Shown here in pieces: positions 1-8,443 of a stretch of DNA of 64,000 nt. Below the pieces are notes generated by a model. That model saw only the letters and a list, made by a program, of their open reading frames with translations, was not told where the DNA came from and searched no databases. The position numbers were made by a program, and so were the translations under genes. How positions within the stretch are numbered: position 1 is the stretch's first letter; the number at the start of each line of letters is the position of its first letter. This DNA comes from Thermoanaerobacterium sp. PSU-2 (GTDB lineage Bacteria > Bacillota > Thermoanaerobacteria > Thermoanaerobacterales > Thermoanaerobacteraceae), in the NCBI RefSeq assembly GCF_002102475.1, contig NZ_MSQD01000006.1:101485-165484 (forward strand), read 5' to 3'.

Positions 1-50
1 AGGTACTTCAATCGAAGTATTTAAACCCGTTCCGAGCGGCTACAAAGTGT

Positions 51-79
51 ATTCTAACACAACAACATGAAAATGTCAA
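51..79 (-). promoter_or_regulatory. SigA-type promoter, probably for rplU beyond the window
   Basis: On the minus strand TTGACA (74-79) and TAGAAT (51-56) are separated by exactly 17 bases, a near-perfect housekeeping promoter. It begins one base after the rng stop codon and points out of the window. In Firmicutes rng is usually followed by rplU behind a structured L21 leader. The G/C-rich stretch at 27-45 is compatible with the start of such a leader, but its structure cannot be judged because it is cut by the window edge. The promoter is seen directly; the rplU target is inferred from gene-order knowledge. Confidence 0.75.
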
Positions 80-1501
80 TTACAACTGATAATCTACGTA
101 AAATTCATCAGTATCAAGCTTGCTGTTGCAGATGGTGCTTATTTCCACACCGTATTTTCCCATGTACTTTTCTATTATATTGCTTTTCTCAATTATGTTT
201 TGTACTCTGCGATTTGAAGTTATAGTTATTTTTTTAGCATTTGTATTCCTTAAGATTCTCTCTATAGAGCGATTTATTCTAAGTTGCATCATATCGCTTG
301 ACACGATACACCCTGTGCCTTTGCAGCAATCGCACTTCTCTTGCAAATATTCGCTTACGTTTGACCTGACTCTCTTTCTCGTCATCTCTACTAATCCTAA
401 ACGTGTAAAGCCAAGTACGCTGCACTTTGATCTATCGCTTTTTAAAGATTCTTCAAAAACCTTTAAAAGTTTCTGACGGTCATTGTCGCTATCCATGTCG
501 ATAAAATCTACAACAATGATGCCACCAATATCCCTTAGTCTTAATTGCAATGCAATTTCCTTCGCAGCCTCTATGTTCGTTTTTAAAATTGTCTCCTGCA
601 GTGAAGACTTGCCTGTGTATTTGCCTGTATTAACATCTATTACAGTCAATGCTTCTGTCTCATCAATTATTATGAAGCCACCGCTTTTAAGCCAAACCTT
701 TTTGCTTAAAAGTCTTTCTACTTGTTTCTCAATCCCATATAGGCCTACTAAATCTCCATCCTCATATTTTACTGAAATTTTTAAACCTTCCTTTTTTATA
801 TAATCAAAAATCCTTTTGTATTCTTCAGCATCATTTACAATTATTTCATCCACCATTAATGATGACAAATCCCTTATGTACTTTGTGATGAAATTTTCTT
901 CTTCGTAAATTAATCCAGGTGAACCGGCAACTTTAGATTTATTCAATATATCTTCATACAATTTGCACAAATCAGCTATGTCCCTTTCAAACTCCTCTTC
1001 TCCAACATGTTGCGCTGCCGTTCTGATTATTATGCCTACATTATCCGGCTTGACTCTTTTTGCAATATTTATCAGTTCCATTCGCTTTTTCTCATCTTCT
1101 ATCCTGTGAGAAATGCCAACATGATCAGAATCAGGCATAAGCACTACATACTTTCCTGGCAGCGATATATTTGTCGTAACTCTCGGATTCTTAAGTCCTA
1201 TAGAATCTTTTAAGACTTGAACAATTATATCTTGTCCAGGTTTCACATATTTAGTTATTGAGGAACTTGATTCAGGAATTCCTTTAACATCATTCACAAA
1301 TAGGTACGCATTTTTATCTATTCCTATATCAATGAAAGCACTTTGCATACCTTTTATAGTATTTTTTACTTTTCCTTTGTAAATATTTCCTACTATGCTT
1401 TTTTTATCAGAATTCTCAACATGATATTCAATTAACAAGCCATCTTCCAAATATGCCACTTGATAAAATTTATCGCTTATATCAAACAAAATTCTCTTCA
1501 A
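80..1501 (-). CDS. rng: Ribonuclease G/E family endoribonuclease
   Basis: Single-strand endoribonuclease of the RNase E/G family, acting in rRNA maturation and mRNA turnover. About 473 aa, the RNase G length, with no long C-terminal scaffold. An S1-like domain lies near residues 35-115. The two catalytic Asp motifs VIDVNTGK and VVDFIDMD are both present, as is the Zn-link cluster CDCCKGTGC near the C-terminus. The longest frame starts at a GTG (1510) lying inside the Shine-Dalgarno; the TTG at 1501 has GAGGTG six bases upstream and gives the family N-terminus MKRILFD, so it is preferred. It is last in a run of same-strand genes (radical SAM pair, spoIVF pair), with 10 bases to the preceding gene. 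Confidence 0.95.
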   Translation of the reverse strand: MKRILFDISDKFYQVAYLEDGLLIEYHVENSDKKSIVGNIYKGKVKNTIKGMQSAFIDIGIDKNAYLFVNDVKGIPESSSSITKYVKPGQDIIVQVLKDSIGLKNPRVTTNISLPGKYVVLMPDSDHVGISHRIEDEKKRMELINIAKRVKPDNVGIIIRTAAQHVGEEEFERDIADLCKLYEDILNKSKVAGSPGLIYEEENFITKYIRDLSSLMVDEIIVNDAEEYKRIFDYIKKEGLKISVKYEDGDLVGLYGIEKQVERLLSKKVWLKSGGFIIIDETEALTVIDVNTGKYTGKSSLQETILKTNIEAAKEIALQLRLRDIGGIIVVDFIDMDSDNDRQKLLKVFEESLKSDRSKCSVLGFTRLGLVEMTRKRVRSNVSEYLQEKCDCCKGTGCIVSSDMMQLRINRSIERILRNTNAKKITITSNRRVQNIIEKSNIIEKYMGKYGVEISTICNSKLDTDEFYVDYQL

Positions 1502-1511
1502 GCAAAACACC

Positions 1512-2162
1512 TCAATTTAAAATAAGGTTTCTTCTGTCTACTAAGACTCTCTCCACATCAAAAACATGCCCTAAAAAATCATCAAGAGCTTTTATAACAT
1601 ATATAGGTCCTGGAGAACCTTCAGAAATCTTTAGCTTAACGTATAGAGTGATTTTGCTGCCTTTTGAATCAAGCATTTTAAGATCCAAAATGTAATTTTT
1701 TAAGTCAATGACCTTACTGCCACTTTTTGACTCTTTTTCTATAAATATCTCACTTCTGCCTAAAAATCTTGTAATTTCAAAAGCAAGGTTAGTCACACGA
1801 CTCATCAAATATACATCTACAGTGTACTCAGCTTCTTTCACCTTGTTTGACAGCAAATCCTTATCATCGACAATATAGCAATCGATGATCTCTAAACCAT
1901 CAGGCAATGCTTTGTTTAAATCGTCTTTAAATCTTTTAGGATCAATTTCGCCTTCTACCACTACATCGAAATAGTCCCCATGAGTTGTGGCACCCATGCT
2001 AAGCGCTGGCCCAAAAGATATCAATGGATGTGGATTGAACCCTTTTGACAGTGAAAATTTTATTTGCGCCCTTCTCATAGCCCTTTCTATAGTCCTCATA
2101 AGGTCTAAATGAGAAATGTACTTTAAATCCCCATCTTTTTTAAATTTAGCTCTAAGCTTCAA
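1512..2162 (-). CDS. TIGR03936/DUF2344 radical-SAM-linked protein
   Basis: Family of unknown function that is encoded next to, or fused with, the TIGR03960 radical SAM protein found just upstream. The family signature KYISHLDLMR-ERAMRRA lies at the N-terminus, and GFNPHPLISFGPALSMG follows. The open frame extends to 2183, but the sequence AAGGAG lies eight bases before a TTG at 2162, and that start gives the usual family N-terminus MKLRAKF. The gene then overlaps the end of the radical SAM gene by 11 bases, suggesting translational coupling. The pair probably act together on RNA or protein modification; no substrate can be read from the sequence. Confidence 0.85.
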   Translation of the reverse strand: MKLRAKFKKDGDLKYISHLDLMRTIERAMRRAQIKFSLSKGFNPHPLISFGPALSMGATTHGDYFDVVVEGEIDPKRFKDDLNKALPDGLEIIDCYIVDDKDLLSNKVKEAEYTVDVYLMSRVTNLAFEITRFLGRSEIFIEKESKSGSKVIDLKNYILDLKMLDSKGSKITLYVKLKISEGSPGPIYVIKALDDFLGHVFDVERVLVDRRNLILN

Positions 2163-3996
2163 AGCATACAACTCCTTCATCAAGATCTTTTATACCACAT
2201 CCTGTACAATGCAACCTGCAATCGCCTGTAAGTTTTCCTTCAATGGCTTTTTTGTATTCCCTTTTAAGATAATCTTTCCTTACGCCTACGTCCACAATAT
2301 CCCAAGGAAAAACTTCATCAAAATCCCTATTTTTATAAGCGTAAAATTTAGGATCCACTCCGACGCTCTCAAATGCTTCCAGCCATTTATCAAATTTAAA
2401 CTGCTCATCCCAACCATCAAACTTACATCCACTTTCCCATGCTTTAATAATTGCTTGTCCTACTTTTCTATCTCCTTTAGAAATTACAGCTTCTAAAAAG
2501 CTCATATTTGGTTCATGCCAGTTGTAACTGAATATTTTTCCTCTAAGAAGCTCTTTTAAATAATTTTGTTTATTTATTATAGAGTCCATATCGTCTTGAG
2601 GATACCATTGAAATGGTGTAAATGGCTTTGGCACGAAAGTTGAAGTGCTTACAGTTATCTTAAGACCCTTTGTGCTGCCATTCACATCTTTGTATACATC
2701 AGCTACTAAATGAGCGAGATCTGATATGCCTTTTACATCTTCCATCGTCTCAGTTGGAAGACCTAACATAAAGTACAACTTTACGCTTTTCCACCCTGCC
2801 TTAAATGCTTCTTTAGTAGAATTTACCAAATCTTCTTCAGTTACGCCCTTATTAATGACATCTCTAAGTCTTTGTGTTCCAGCTTCAGGTGCAAGTGTAA
2901 GACCAGTCTTTCTGACTTTTTGAATCTCATTTAAGAGATTGACAGAAAAAGCATCTATCCTGGTAGATGGCAACGCTACACCAGTTCCCATATCTTTGTA
3001 CTTCTCTATAAGATCATATACTAAACTTTCTATCTGCGAATAATCGCATGTACTCAAAGAAGTCAATGAAATTTCTTCATATCCAGTTGATTTTATCAAT
3101 TTATCAGCTAACTTCAACAATGTTTCTTTTGACCTTTCCCTTACAGGCCTGTAAATCATACCTGCTTGGCAGAACCTGCAGCCTCTTGTACAGCCTCTAA
3201 AAACCTCCAGAACGATTCTGTCGTGGACAATATTTATAAACGGTACAATCTGTTTGTCTGGATGGTATGTCTTATCTAAGTCTTTCACAATTCTCCTCTT
3301 TATTACCGCAGGTACGCCTTCTTCAATAGGCTTTATGCTTTTGATAGTATTATCATCATTGTACGTTTCTACATATAATGATGGGGCGTAAACACCTTGA
3401 ATTTTAGATGCTCGCCTTAAAAAATCTTCTTTCGGTACATTGTCCTTTTTACAAGATGCTACCAAATCTAAGATTTCATTTATGATTTCCTCTCCGTCAC
3501 CTATGACAAACAAATCAACAACATCAGACAATGGTGCAGGATTAACTGCACAAGGTCCACCTGCTATAATCAGAGGATATCCTTTCCTATCCTTGCTTCT
3601 TATTGGAATTTTAGATAAATCAAGCATGTTCAATATGTTTGTGTAGCTTAATTCATACTGCAAAGTAAACCCTATTACATCAAACATATTAAGCGGCGTT
3701 TTTGTCTCAAGTGAAAAAAGGGGTACGTCCTTTTCTCTCATTAGGTTTTCCATGTCCACCCATGGTGCAAATACCCTTTCACAATATGTGTCATCTCGTT
3801 CATTCATCAAACTATAAAGTATTTTAAGTCCAAGGTGGGACATGCCAACTTCATACACATCGGGAAAAGCAAATGCAAACCTTATTTTAACTTTATTTGC
3901 ATCTTTAATCACAGAATTTATTTCACCACCAGTGTATCTGGCAGGTTTGTTCACTTTCATCAGCAAATCATCTATCTTGTTTTTTAAATCTGACAT
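2152..3996 (-). CDS. TIGR03960 B12-binding-like radical SAM protein
   Basis: Radical S-adenosylmethionine enzyme of 614 aa. It has an N-terminal B12-binding-like region with GGPCAVNPAP near residue 150, followed by a radical SAM core with the cluster motif CTRGCRFCQAG near 270-280. Cysteines at the extreme C-terminus (CRLHCTGCG) may bind another metal or cluster. The start ATG is preceded by AGGAGGT. It is coupled to the downstream DUF2344 gene; in some bacteria the two are one polypeptide, so they probably form one enzyme. Reaction unknown. Confidence 0.9.
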   Translation of the reverse strand: MSDLKNKIDDLLMKVNKPARYTGGEINSVIKDANKVKIRFAFAFPDVYEVGMSHLGLKILYSLMNERDDTYCERVFAPWVDMENLMREKDVPLFSLETKTPLNMFDVIGFTLQYELSYTNILNMLDLSKIPIRSKDRKGYPLIIAGGPCAVNPAPLSDVVDLFVIGDGEEIINEILDLVASCKKDNVPKEDFLRRASKIQGVYAPSLYVETYNDDNTIKSIKPIEEGVPAVIKRRIVKDLDKTYHPDKQIVPFINIVHDRIVLEVFRGCTRGCRFCQAGMIYRPVRERSKETLLKLADKLIKSTGYEEISLTSLSTCDYSQIESLVYDLIEKYKDMGTGVALPSTRIDAFSVNLLNEIQKVRKTGLTLAPEAGTQRLRDVINKGVTEEDLVNSTKEAFKAGWKSVKLYFMLGLPTETMEDVKGISDLAHLVADVYKDVNGSTKGLKITVSTSTFVPKPFTPFQWYPQDDMDSIINKQNYLKELLRGKIFSYNWHEPNMSFLEAVISKGDRKVGQAIIKAWESGCKFDGWDEQFKFDKWLEAFESVGVDPKFYAYKNRDFDEVFPWDIVDVGVRKDYLKREYKKAIEGKLTGDCRLHCTGCGIKDLDEGVVCFEA

Positions 3997-4005
3997 TGTT
4001 ACCTC

Positions 4006-4878
4006 CTATTTTACCTTGCTTAAGATTTCGCCAATGGGTAAGTAAAGTCCATTTTCAATGGCAAAATCAAAAAGCTCTGTCTCTGTAAGTCTTTTTTTCT
4101 CTTTCAAATTTTTATCCAACACAACTATTATATGATATTTTAAGGGCAAAAAACAATTGATTATTTTGATTAATTTTTGATCATCCATTACTGCAATCGT
4201 CCTGACATTCATAATTCCTCTTTTAAATAATTCTTCTTTTTTGTATATTAAATCTCTCAAGTTAAAATACTGAGATAGTTTTCGTTCATTTCTGGCAGAT
4301 ATTATGAGAAATACAGCCATAGTAATCAATACATAATTTTTATTCCCATTTACAAACATAAGTATACTGCCGTACATGAGCAATAAAGATAACACGTATG
4401 AAATCTTGACTGCTACGTTATTAGCTCTGGTTAGACCTATGAAGTTGGACAAAACAGACTTTAAAGCTCTTCCTCCATCTAAAGGCACACCAGGCAGAAG
4501 ATTAAATGCACACATCAGAACATTTATCCTTATAAGGTAGTCCAATTGAGTACCTATGGTTTGGCTTACTATTATAAGCATCATGATAAAAACGGCATTT
4601 GACAAAGGTCCCGCTAATGCGATGATGATTTCCAGATCAGGCCTTATAAAAATCTCACTATCGAAAACAGCCGCTCCGCCAAAAGGGAATATTTCTATCT
4701 GAATCATATTTATGTTCAACTTTTTCGCCACCCAATAGTGGCTTGCTTCATGTATGGCTACAGTCAAGATTATATCAACAAGTTCAATGTAGAGACCGGA
4801 CAGTACAAGAAGCAATATAAAAACCCACGTAAATGGGTTTATCTTTACTTTAACATCGTCAATTTTCATTTTTGACAT
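4006..4878 (-). CDS. spoIVFB: M50 site-2-type metalloprotease, SpoIVFB-like
   Basis: Intramembrane zinc metalloprotease. The zinc motif HEASH lies near residue 45 and the second motif LPGVPLDGG near 130, both in hydrophobic surroundings. Five to six membrane segments precede a soluble C-terminal part that resembles the CBS-like region of SpoIVFB. In Bacillus, SpoIVFB cleaves pro-sigma-K in the outer forespore membrane, held in check by SpoIVFA, whose homologue overlaps it upstream here. The frame opens at a GTG at 4881; ATGs at 4878 and 4869 are equally possible because the Shine-Dalgarno is weak, as expected for a translationally coupled gene. The sporulation role is inferred from the neighbour. 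Confidence 0.88.
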   Translation of the reverse strand: MSKMKIDDVKVKINPFTWVFILLLVLSGLYIELVDIILTVAIHEASHYWVAKKLNINMIQIEIFPFGGAAVFDSEIFIRPDLEIIIALAGPLSNAVFIMMLIIVSQTIGTQLDYLIRINVLMCAFNLLPGVPLDGGRALKSVLSNFIGLTRANNVAVKISYVLSLLLMYGSILMFVNGNKNYVLITMAVFLIISARNERKLSQYFNLRDLIYKKEELFKRGIMNVRTIAVMDDQKLIKIINCFLPLKYHIIVVLDKNLKEKKRLTETELFDFAIENGLYLPIGEILSKVK

Positions 4879-5605
4879 CACTTATTGCTGAATTAAAATC
4901 TATTTTTGATTGTGGATCTATCGGCTTTCCGTTTTCCCATATTTCAAAATGCATTGGAGTACCTTTGTTGCTGCTAACGTCAACTTTTCCAATTGTCTGA
5001 CCTTTAAGCACTTTATCTCCAACTTTCACGTCTACTTCAGAAAGGTATGCGTAAACAGAGCGGACGTCCCCATCGTGCTTTATTACAACCACTTTACCCC
5101 AATCAGGGTTAGAATTATCCGCTATCATGACTTCTCCATCCAATACAGCAACTACTGGCTCATCGCTGGATACGCTTATGTCAATTCCATCGTTTTTCAC
5201 TTCTTTTGAAGTAGAAGAATCTACTTTTGTGCCAAATGTGGATACCACAACTCCATCAACAGGTCTTACCATTCCACTACTTACAACTTGAGCTGTAGTA
5301 TTTTTTGAATCATCCGTTTTGTTTGAAAACACTTTTACAACGTCGTCTTTTAGCGAAGGTATACTGCTCATTACCAGTTTAAGCCCTTTTTTAGTATTTT
5401 CATAGTTAGAATTATAATTAAGGACTGATTTCACTTCGTCTACAGTTTTATTTGTAGCTGGAACATTTATGGCCTTAAAAAGCATGACTACTCCCAAAAT
5501 CAAAAGACAAACTATCAATTGGTTTTCCAGAAGGCCAAAATACTTTTTAAAATTGCTGATACGATTTTTTGAATAGCTAACAGATTGCCATTTGTTAGGT
5601 TTCAT
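4859..5605 (-). CDS. spoIVFA: SpoIVFA-like M23-fold membrane protein, zinc ligands lost
   Basis: About 248 aa: a short basic N-terminus, one membrane segment near residues 30-48, a linker, and a LytM/M23 fold over roughly residues 115-235. Active M23 peptidases need an His before the GxD motif and an HxH motif. Here these read NDGIDI and PMHFE, so key zinc ligands are missing and the domain is probably a non-catalytic regulator, as in SpoIVFA. It overlaps spoIVFB by about 20 bases. The Shine-Dalgarno AAAGGAGGTTT is strong but is locked in a perfect inverted repeat (5611-5652; separate entry). Confidence 0.82.
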   Translation of the reverse strand: MKPNKWQSVSYSKNRISNFKKYFGLLENQLIVCLLILGVVMLFKAINVPATNKTVDEVKSVLNYNSNYENTKKGLKLVMSSIPSLKDDVVKVFSNKTDDSKNTTAQVVSSGMVRPVDGVVVSTFGTKVDSSTSKEVKNDGIDISVSSDEPVVAVLDGEVMIADNSNPDWGKVVVIKHDGDVRSVYAYLSEVDVKVGDKVLKGQTIGKVDVSSNKGTPMHFEIWENGKPIDPQSKIDFNSAISDVKNEN

Positions 5606-5610
5606 AAGAT

Positions 5611-5652
5611 AAACCTCCTTTGCTATATTTATATTACATAGAAAGGAGGTTT
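5611..5652 (-). promoter_or_regulatory. Hairpin sequestering the spoIVFA ribosome binding site
   Basis: In the mgsA-spoIVFA intergenic RNA, AAACCTCCTTT pairs perfectly over 11 bases with AAAGGAGGTTT, the Shine-Dalgarno of spoIVFA; a bulged base and four more pairs (CTAT/ATAG) extend the stem toward an A/T-rich loop. No U-run follows, so it does not look like an intrinsic terminator. The likely effect is occlusion of translation initiation (inference). Confidence 0.6.
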
Positions 5653-5661
5653 ATGATTGTT

Positions 5662-6057
5662 TTATTTAACCGCATCTCTCCATTCCAAAAATCCTGCATC
5701 TAAACCTTTTATCAACACTTCCGCGGTAGCCAAATTTGTCGCAAGAGGTATGGAGTGAACGTCGCAAACCCTTAAAAGAGCCAGTATATCAGGCTCATGG
5801 GGCTGTGCAGTTAATGGATCTCTTAAGAATATGACTAAGTCCATATTGTTTTCTGCAATCATTGCGCCAATTTGCTGATCACCACCCATAGGGCCTGGCA
5901 AGAATTTATTGACTTTGATGCCAGTAGCTTCCTCTACCAGTTGACCTGTAGCACCTGTAGCGTATATGTTGCATTTTTTTAATATTTCTTTGTAGGCAAT
6001 GGCAAAATCTACCATTATAGATTTTTTCATGTCGTGTGCAATAAGAGCTATATTCAA
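5662..6057 (-). CDS. mgsA: Methylglyoxal synthase
   Basis: Converts dihydroxyacetone phosphate to methylglyoxal and phosphate in the cytoplasm, a glycolytic bypass used when phosphate is short. At 131 aa it is the usual Bacillus length. The N-terminus [11 protein letters not shown], the phosphate-binding ATGATGQ and the catalytic-Asp motif [10 protein letters not shown] are all present, followed by [14 protein letters not shown]. The start is TTG, with GAGAGG about nine bases upstream, matching the length of the Bacillus protein. It lies 17 bases after rodA, so it is probably co-transcribed with shape and sporulation genes. Confidence 0.95.
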   Translation of the reverse strand: MNIALIAHDMKKSIMVDFAIAYKEILKKCNIYATGATGQLVEEATGIKVNKFLPGPMGGDQQIGAMIAENNMDLVIFLRDPLTAQPHEPDILALLRVCDVHSIPLATNLATAEVLIKGLDAGFLEWRDAVK

Positions 6058-6074
6058 TCAAATCATCCTCTCAT

Positions 6075-7172
6075 TTAAAAATTAATCTTTCGCCTTCGCA
6101 TTCCAATATTTAGCAATAGTCCAATAGCAATCATATTTGCAACCAGTGAACTACCACCATAGCTCATAAAGGGAAGCGGAATTCCTGTAATTGGCATAAT
6201 TCCTACAGTCATACCAATGTTTTCAAATATGTGAAATGTAAACATGGAAATTATTCCTACAGCTATCAAGTAGCCGTACTTGTCCTTTGCCATAACCGCA
6301 ATTCTAAAGCATCTATAAAGCATATAAGCGTACAACAGTATCAAAGCTGTAGCACCAATGAAGCCTAATTCTTCTCCTACAACCGAAAAAATGAAATCAG
6401 TCCAAGCTTCTGGTAGATAGTAAAGCTGCGTCTGACTACCGTTGTAAAGGCCTTTCCCCCAAAACATACCGGAGCCTATTGCTATCTTAGATTGTATTAC
6501 ATGGTATCCTGACCCCATCGGATCAAGATTTGGGTTTATAAACGATAAAAGTCTGTTTCTCTGATAAGGCTTTAAAATCTTGTACGCTACAGGCATCATA
6601 GCCATACCCATCGCAATAAGCCCAGCAAACACCTTTGGTTTTACACCAGAAATAAAAAGCATCCCTATAAAAATAGCTAAGAAAACCAGCGCAGTACCGA
6701 GATCCGGCTGTAGCATTACAATCACAAAAGGAATGAGAACGTGAATAAGTGGATTCACCAGATCTTTGAAAGTCTTGATTTCACCCATCTCATTAAATAA
6801 GTTTGCTAATGTCAACACCAGCGCTATTTTCGAAAACTCTGACGGCTGAATATCAATTGGCCCTATGTGAATCCAGCTCTGAGCACCGTTACTTACTTTA
6901 CCGATAAAAAGAACGGAAATAAGGACTAATATATTTAATACGTAGATTACCTTTGAGAGTCTGGCAATCTGATTGTAATCAAAAAGCGTTATGGCAAATA
7001 AGAATGCCAATCCAAATAAAACAGCTACAATCTGAACAATCACATTTTTGTATGAACCAGTCTCAACCGCATGTGAGGCACTAGAAATGACTACAGCGCT
7101 AAATGCGCATATCAATAAAACAGTAATCAGCAAAGCAAGATCAAAATTCTTCCACAACTTCTTGTTAAACAT
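6075..7172 (-). CDS. rodA: RodA, SEDS-family peptidoglycan glycosyltransferase
   Basis: Integral membrane glycan polymerase of the elongasome, partner of the class B PBP2 encoded at 9188. About 365 aa with ten predicted membrane segments. The SEDS hallmarks are visible: QPDLGTALVF, the long loop with NPNLDPMGSGYHVIQSKIAIGSGMFWGKG, and the C-terminal PLPFMSYGGSS. The frame can open at a TTG (7175), but the adjacent ATG at 7172 is the natural start. It has its own extended -10 promoter after the minE terminator. Confidence 0.95.
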   Translation of the reverse strand: MFNKKLWKNFDLALLITVLLICAFSAVVISSASHAVETGSYKNVIVQIVAVLFGLAFLFAITLFDYNQIARLSKVIYVLNILVLISVLFIGKVSNGAQSWIHIGPIDIQPSEFSKIALVLTLANLFNEMGEIKTFKDLVNPLIHVLIPFVIVMLQPDLGTALVFLAIFIGMLFISGVKPKVFAGLIAMGMAMMPVAYKILKPYQRNRLLSFINPNLDPMGSGYHVIQSKIAIGSGMFWGKGLYNGSQTQLYYLPEAWTDFIFSVVGEELGFIGATALILLYAYMLYRCFRIAVMAKDKYGYLIAVGIISMFTFHIFENIGMTVGIMPITGIPLPFMSYGGSSLVANMIAIGLLLNIGMRRRKINF

Positions 7173-7218
7173 CAACTTCTATTTCCCTTCTATAGTGAGT
7201 ATTCATTACTACAATAGT

Positions 7219-7227
7219 ATTATATCA
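7219..7227 (-). promoter_or_regulatory. Extended -10 promoter for rodA
   Basis: TGA followed by TATAAT (7219-7224, minus strand) forms an extended -10 element in the 128-base gap between minE and rodA. A poor -35 (TAGTTA, 17 bases upstream) is acceptable for this promoter class. It sits just downstream of the minE terminator, as expected for the start of the rodA-mgsA-spoIVF unit. Confidence 0.55.
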
Positions 7228-7276
7228 TACAACATATCATTTAACTATACATTTGATTATGGATATAATTTCACCA

Positions 7277-7317
7277 AATTTAAAATAACCGGCTTTTCAC
7301 CGGTTATCTTAAATTTT
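7277..7317 (-). terminator. Terminator of the minCDE unit
   Basis: A 17-base-pair stem with one mismatch (core ATAACCGG/CCGGTTAT, loop CTTTTCA), followed by TTTTAAATTT on the minus strand. The upstream arm includes the last codons and stop of minE. Confidence 0.75.
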
Positions 7318-7579
7318 TCTTCATCTTTTTTATGGGAATATTTGCATGCAATGCTGGAACAAACGTATCATCTGTCTTTCTTTCTTTTGTTATTTCAACA
7401 TTCAAGCCATCCTCATCTATCTCAACATAATTTGATATTACATTCATTATCTCGCCTTTTACCATCTCTAAAAATTTTGGAGAGACATCGGCTCTGTCAT
7501 GAACAAGCAATAACTGCAATCTTTCCTTTGCTACGTTTTTACTGTTGCTTTTTCCTCCAAACGATTTGAATAAGTCCAT
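7304..7579 (-). CDS. minE: MinE, cell division topological specificity factor
   Basis: Stimulates MinD ATPase and releases MinD from the membrane, helping to position the division site. 91 aa. The anti-MinCD helix region KERLQLLLVHDRADVSP, typical of the family, lies near residues 17-33 and is followed by the topological specificity domain. The start is the second of two overlapping ATGs, eight bases after AGGAGG. It is last in a minC-minD-minE unit and is followed by a strong terminator. Confidence 0.95.
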   Translation of the reverse strand: MDLFKSFGGKSNSKNVAKERLQLLLVHDRADVSPKFLEMVKGEIMNVISNYVEIDEDGLNVEITKERKTDDTFVPALHANIPIKKMKKNLR

Positions 7580-7597
7580 CCATTACACCTCCTGAAA

Positions 7598-8401
7598 CTA
7601 CCTATTGGATGAAATTTTAAATAAACTTTTCAATCTGTCGATTAAACCATAATTTGTGTCTAAGTTTATTATCGGAACATCTTCTCCAACCAATCTTTGC
7701 GTCAGATTTCTGTAAGCCTGTCCAGCCAACGATTTTTCATCTACAACTATTGGCTCTCCCTTGTTTGTAGATATGACTATATTTTCATCATCAGGAATAA
7801 CGCCTAATAGATCTATTGCCAATATATCCATGATGTCATCAATGTTCATCATGTCGCCTCTTTTTACCATGTCCATCTTTATCCTGTTTATGATAAGCAT
7901 GTGATCTCTTACATCAGAGGCTTCCAAAAGGCCTATGATTCTATCAGCATCTCTTACCGCTGATACTTCTGGCGTTGTAACAACTAATGCCCTGTCAGCA
8001 CCAGCTATAGCATTTTTAAAGCCTTGCTCAATACCTGCAGGACAATCAATTAAAATGTAGTCGAAATCTTGCCTCAGCTCATCCGTAATTGCGCGCATCT
8101 GCTCTGGATTTACGGCTGTTTTATCTCTTGTCTGCGCCGCTGGCAATAAGTAAAGCCCATCAAACCTTTTGTCTTTTATAAGCGCTTGTTTTAAGCGGCA
8201 TTGGCCTTCTACTACATCAACTAAGTCGTACACTATCCTATTTTCCAATCCCATAACTACATCAAGATTTCTAAGACCTATATCTGTATCTACTAATGCT
8301 GTTTTAAATCCTTTCATCGATAGATATGTACCAATATTAGCTGTTGTTGTAGTTTTTCCAACTCCGCCTTTCCCAGACGTTATTACTATGACTTCGCTCA
8401 T
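7598..8401 (-). CDS. minD: MinD, septum-site determining ATPase
   Basis: Membrane-associated ParA/MRP-family ATPase that recruits MinC and is cycled by MinE. The deviant Walker A GKGGVGKTT lies near residue 10, followed by DTDIGLRNLD and DCPAGIEQGF. The C-terminus ends in a short amphipathic helix (LIDRLKSLFKISSNR) suited to membrane binding. The frame extends to 8422, but the ATG at 8401 has GGAG at the right distance and gives the canonical N-terminus MSEVIVITSGKGG. It lies 18 bases before minE. Confidence 0.97.
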   Translation of the reverse strand: MSEVIVITSGKGGVGKTTTTANIGTYLSMKGFKTALVDTDIGLRNLDVVMGLENRIVYDLVDVVEGQCRLKQALIKDKRFDGLYLLPAAQTRDKTAVNPEQMRAITDELRQDFDYILIDCPAGIEQGFKNAIAGADRALVVTTPEVSAVRDADRIIGLLEASDVRDHMLIINRIKMDMVKRGDMMNIDDIMDILAIDLLGVIPDDENIVISTNKGEPIVVDEKSLAGQAYRNLTQRLVGEDVPIINLDTNYGLIDRLKSLFKISSNR

Positions 8402-8443
8402 TTCCTTCACTCCATTTCTCATTTCTTCTAATTGTTTATTTTA

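Noticed and set aside
120..1695. Several open frames of 60-118 codons on the plus strand opposite rng and its neighbour
   Set aside because: They mirror strong minus-strand genes, have no Shine-Dalgarno sites and no recognisable domains.
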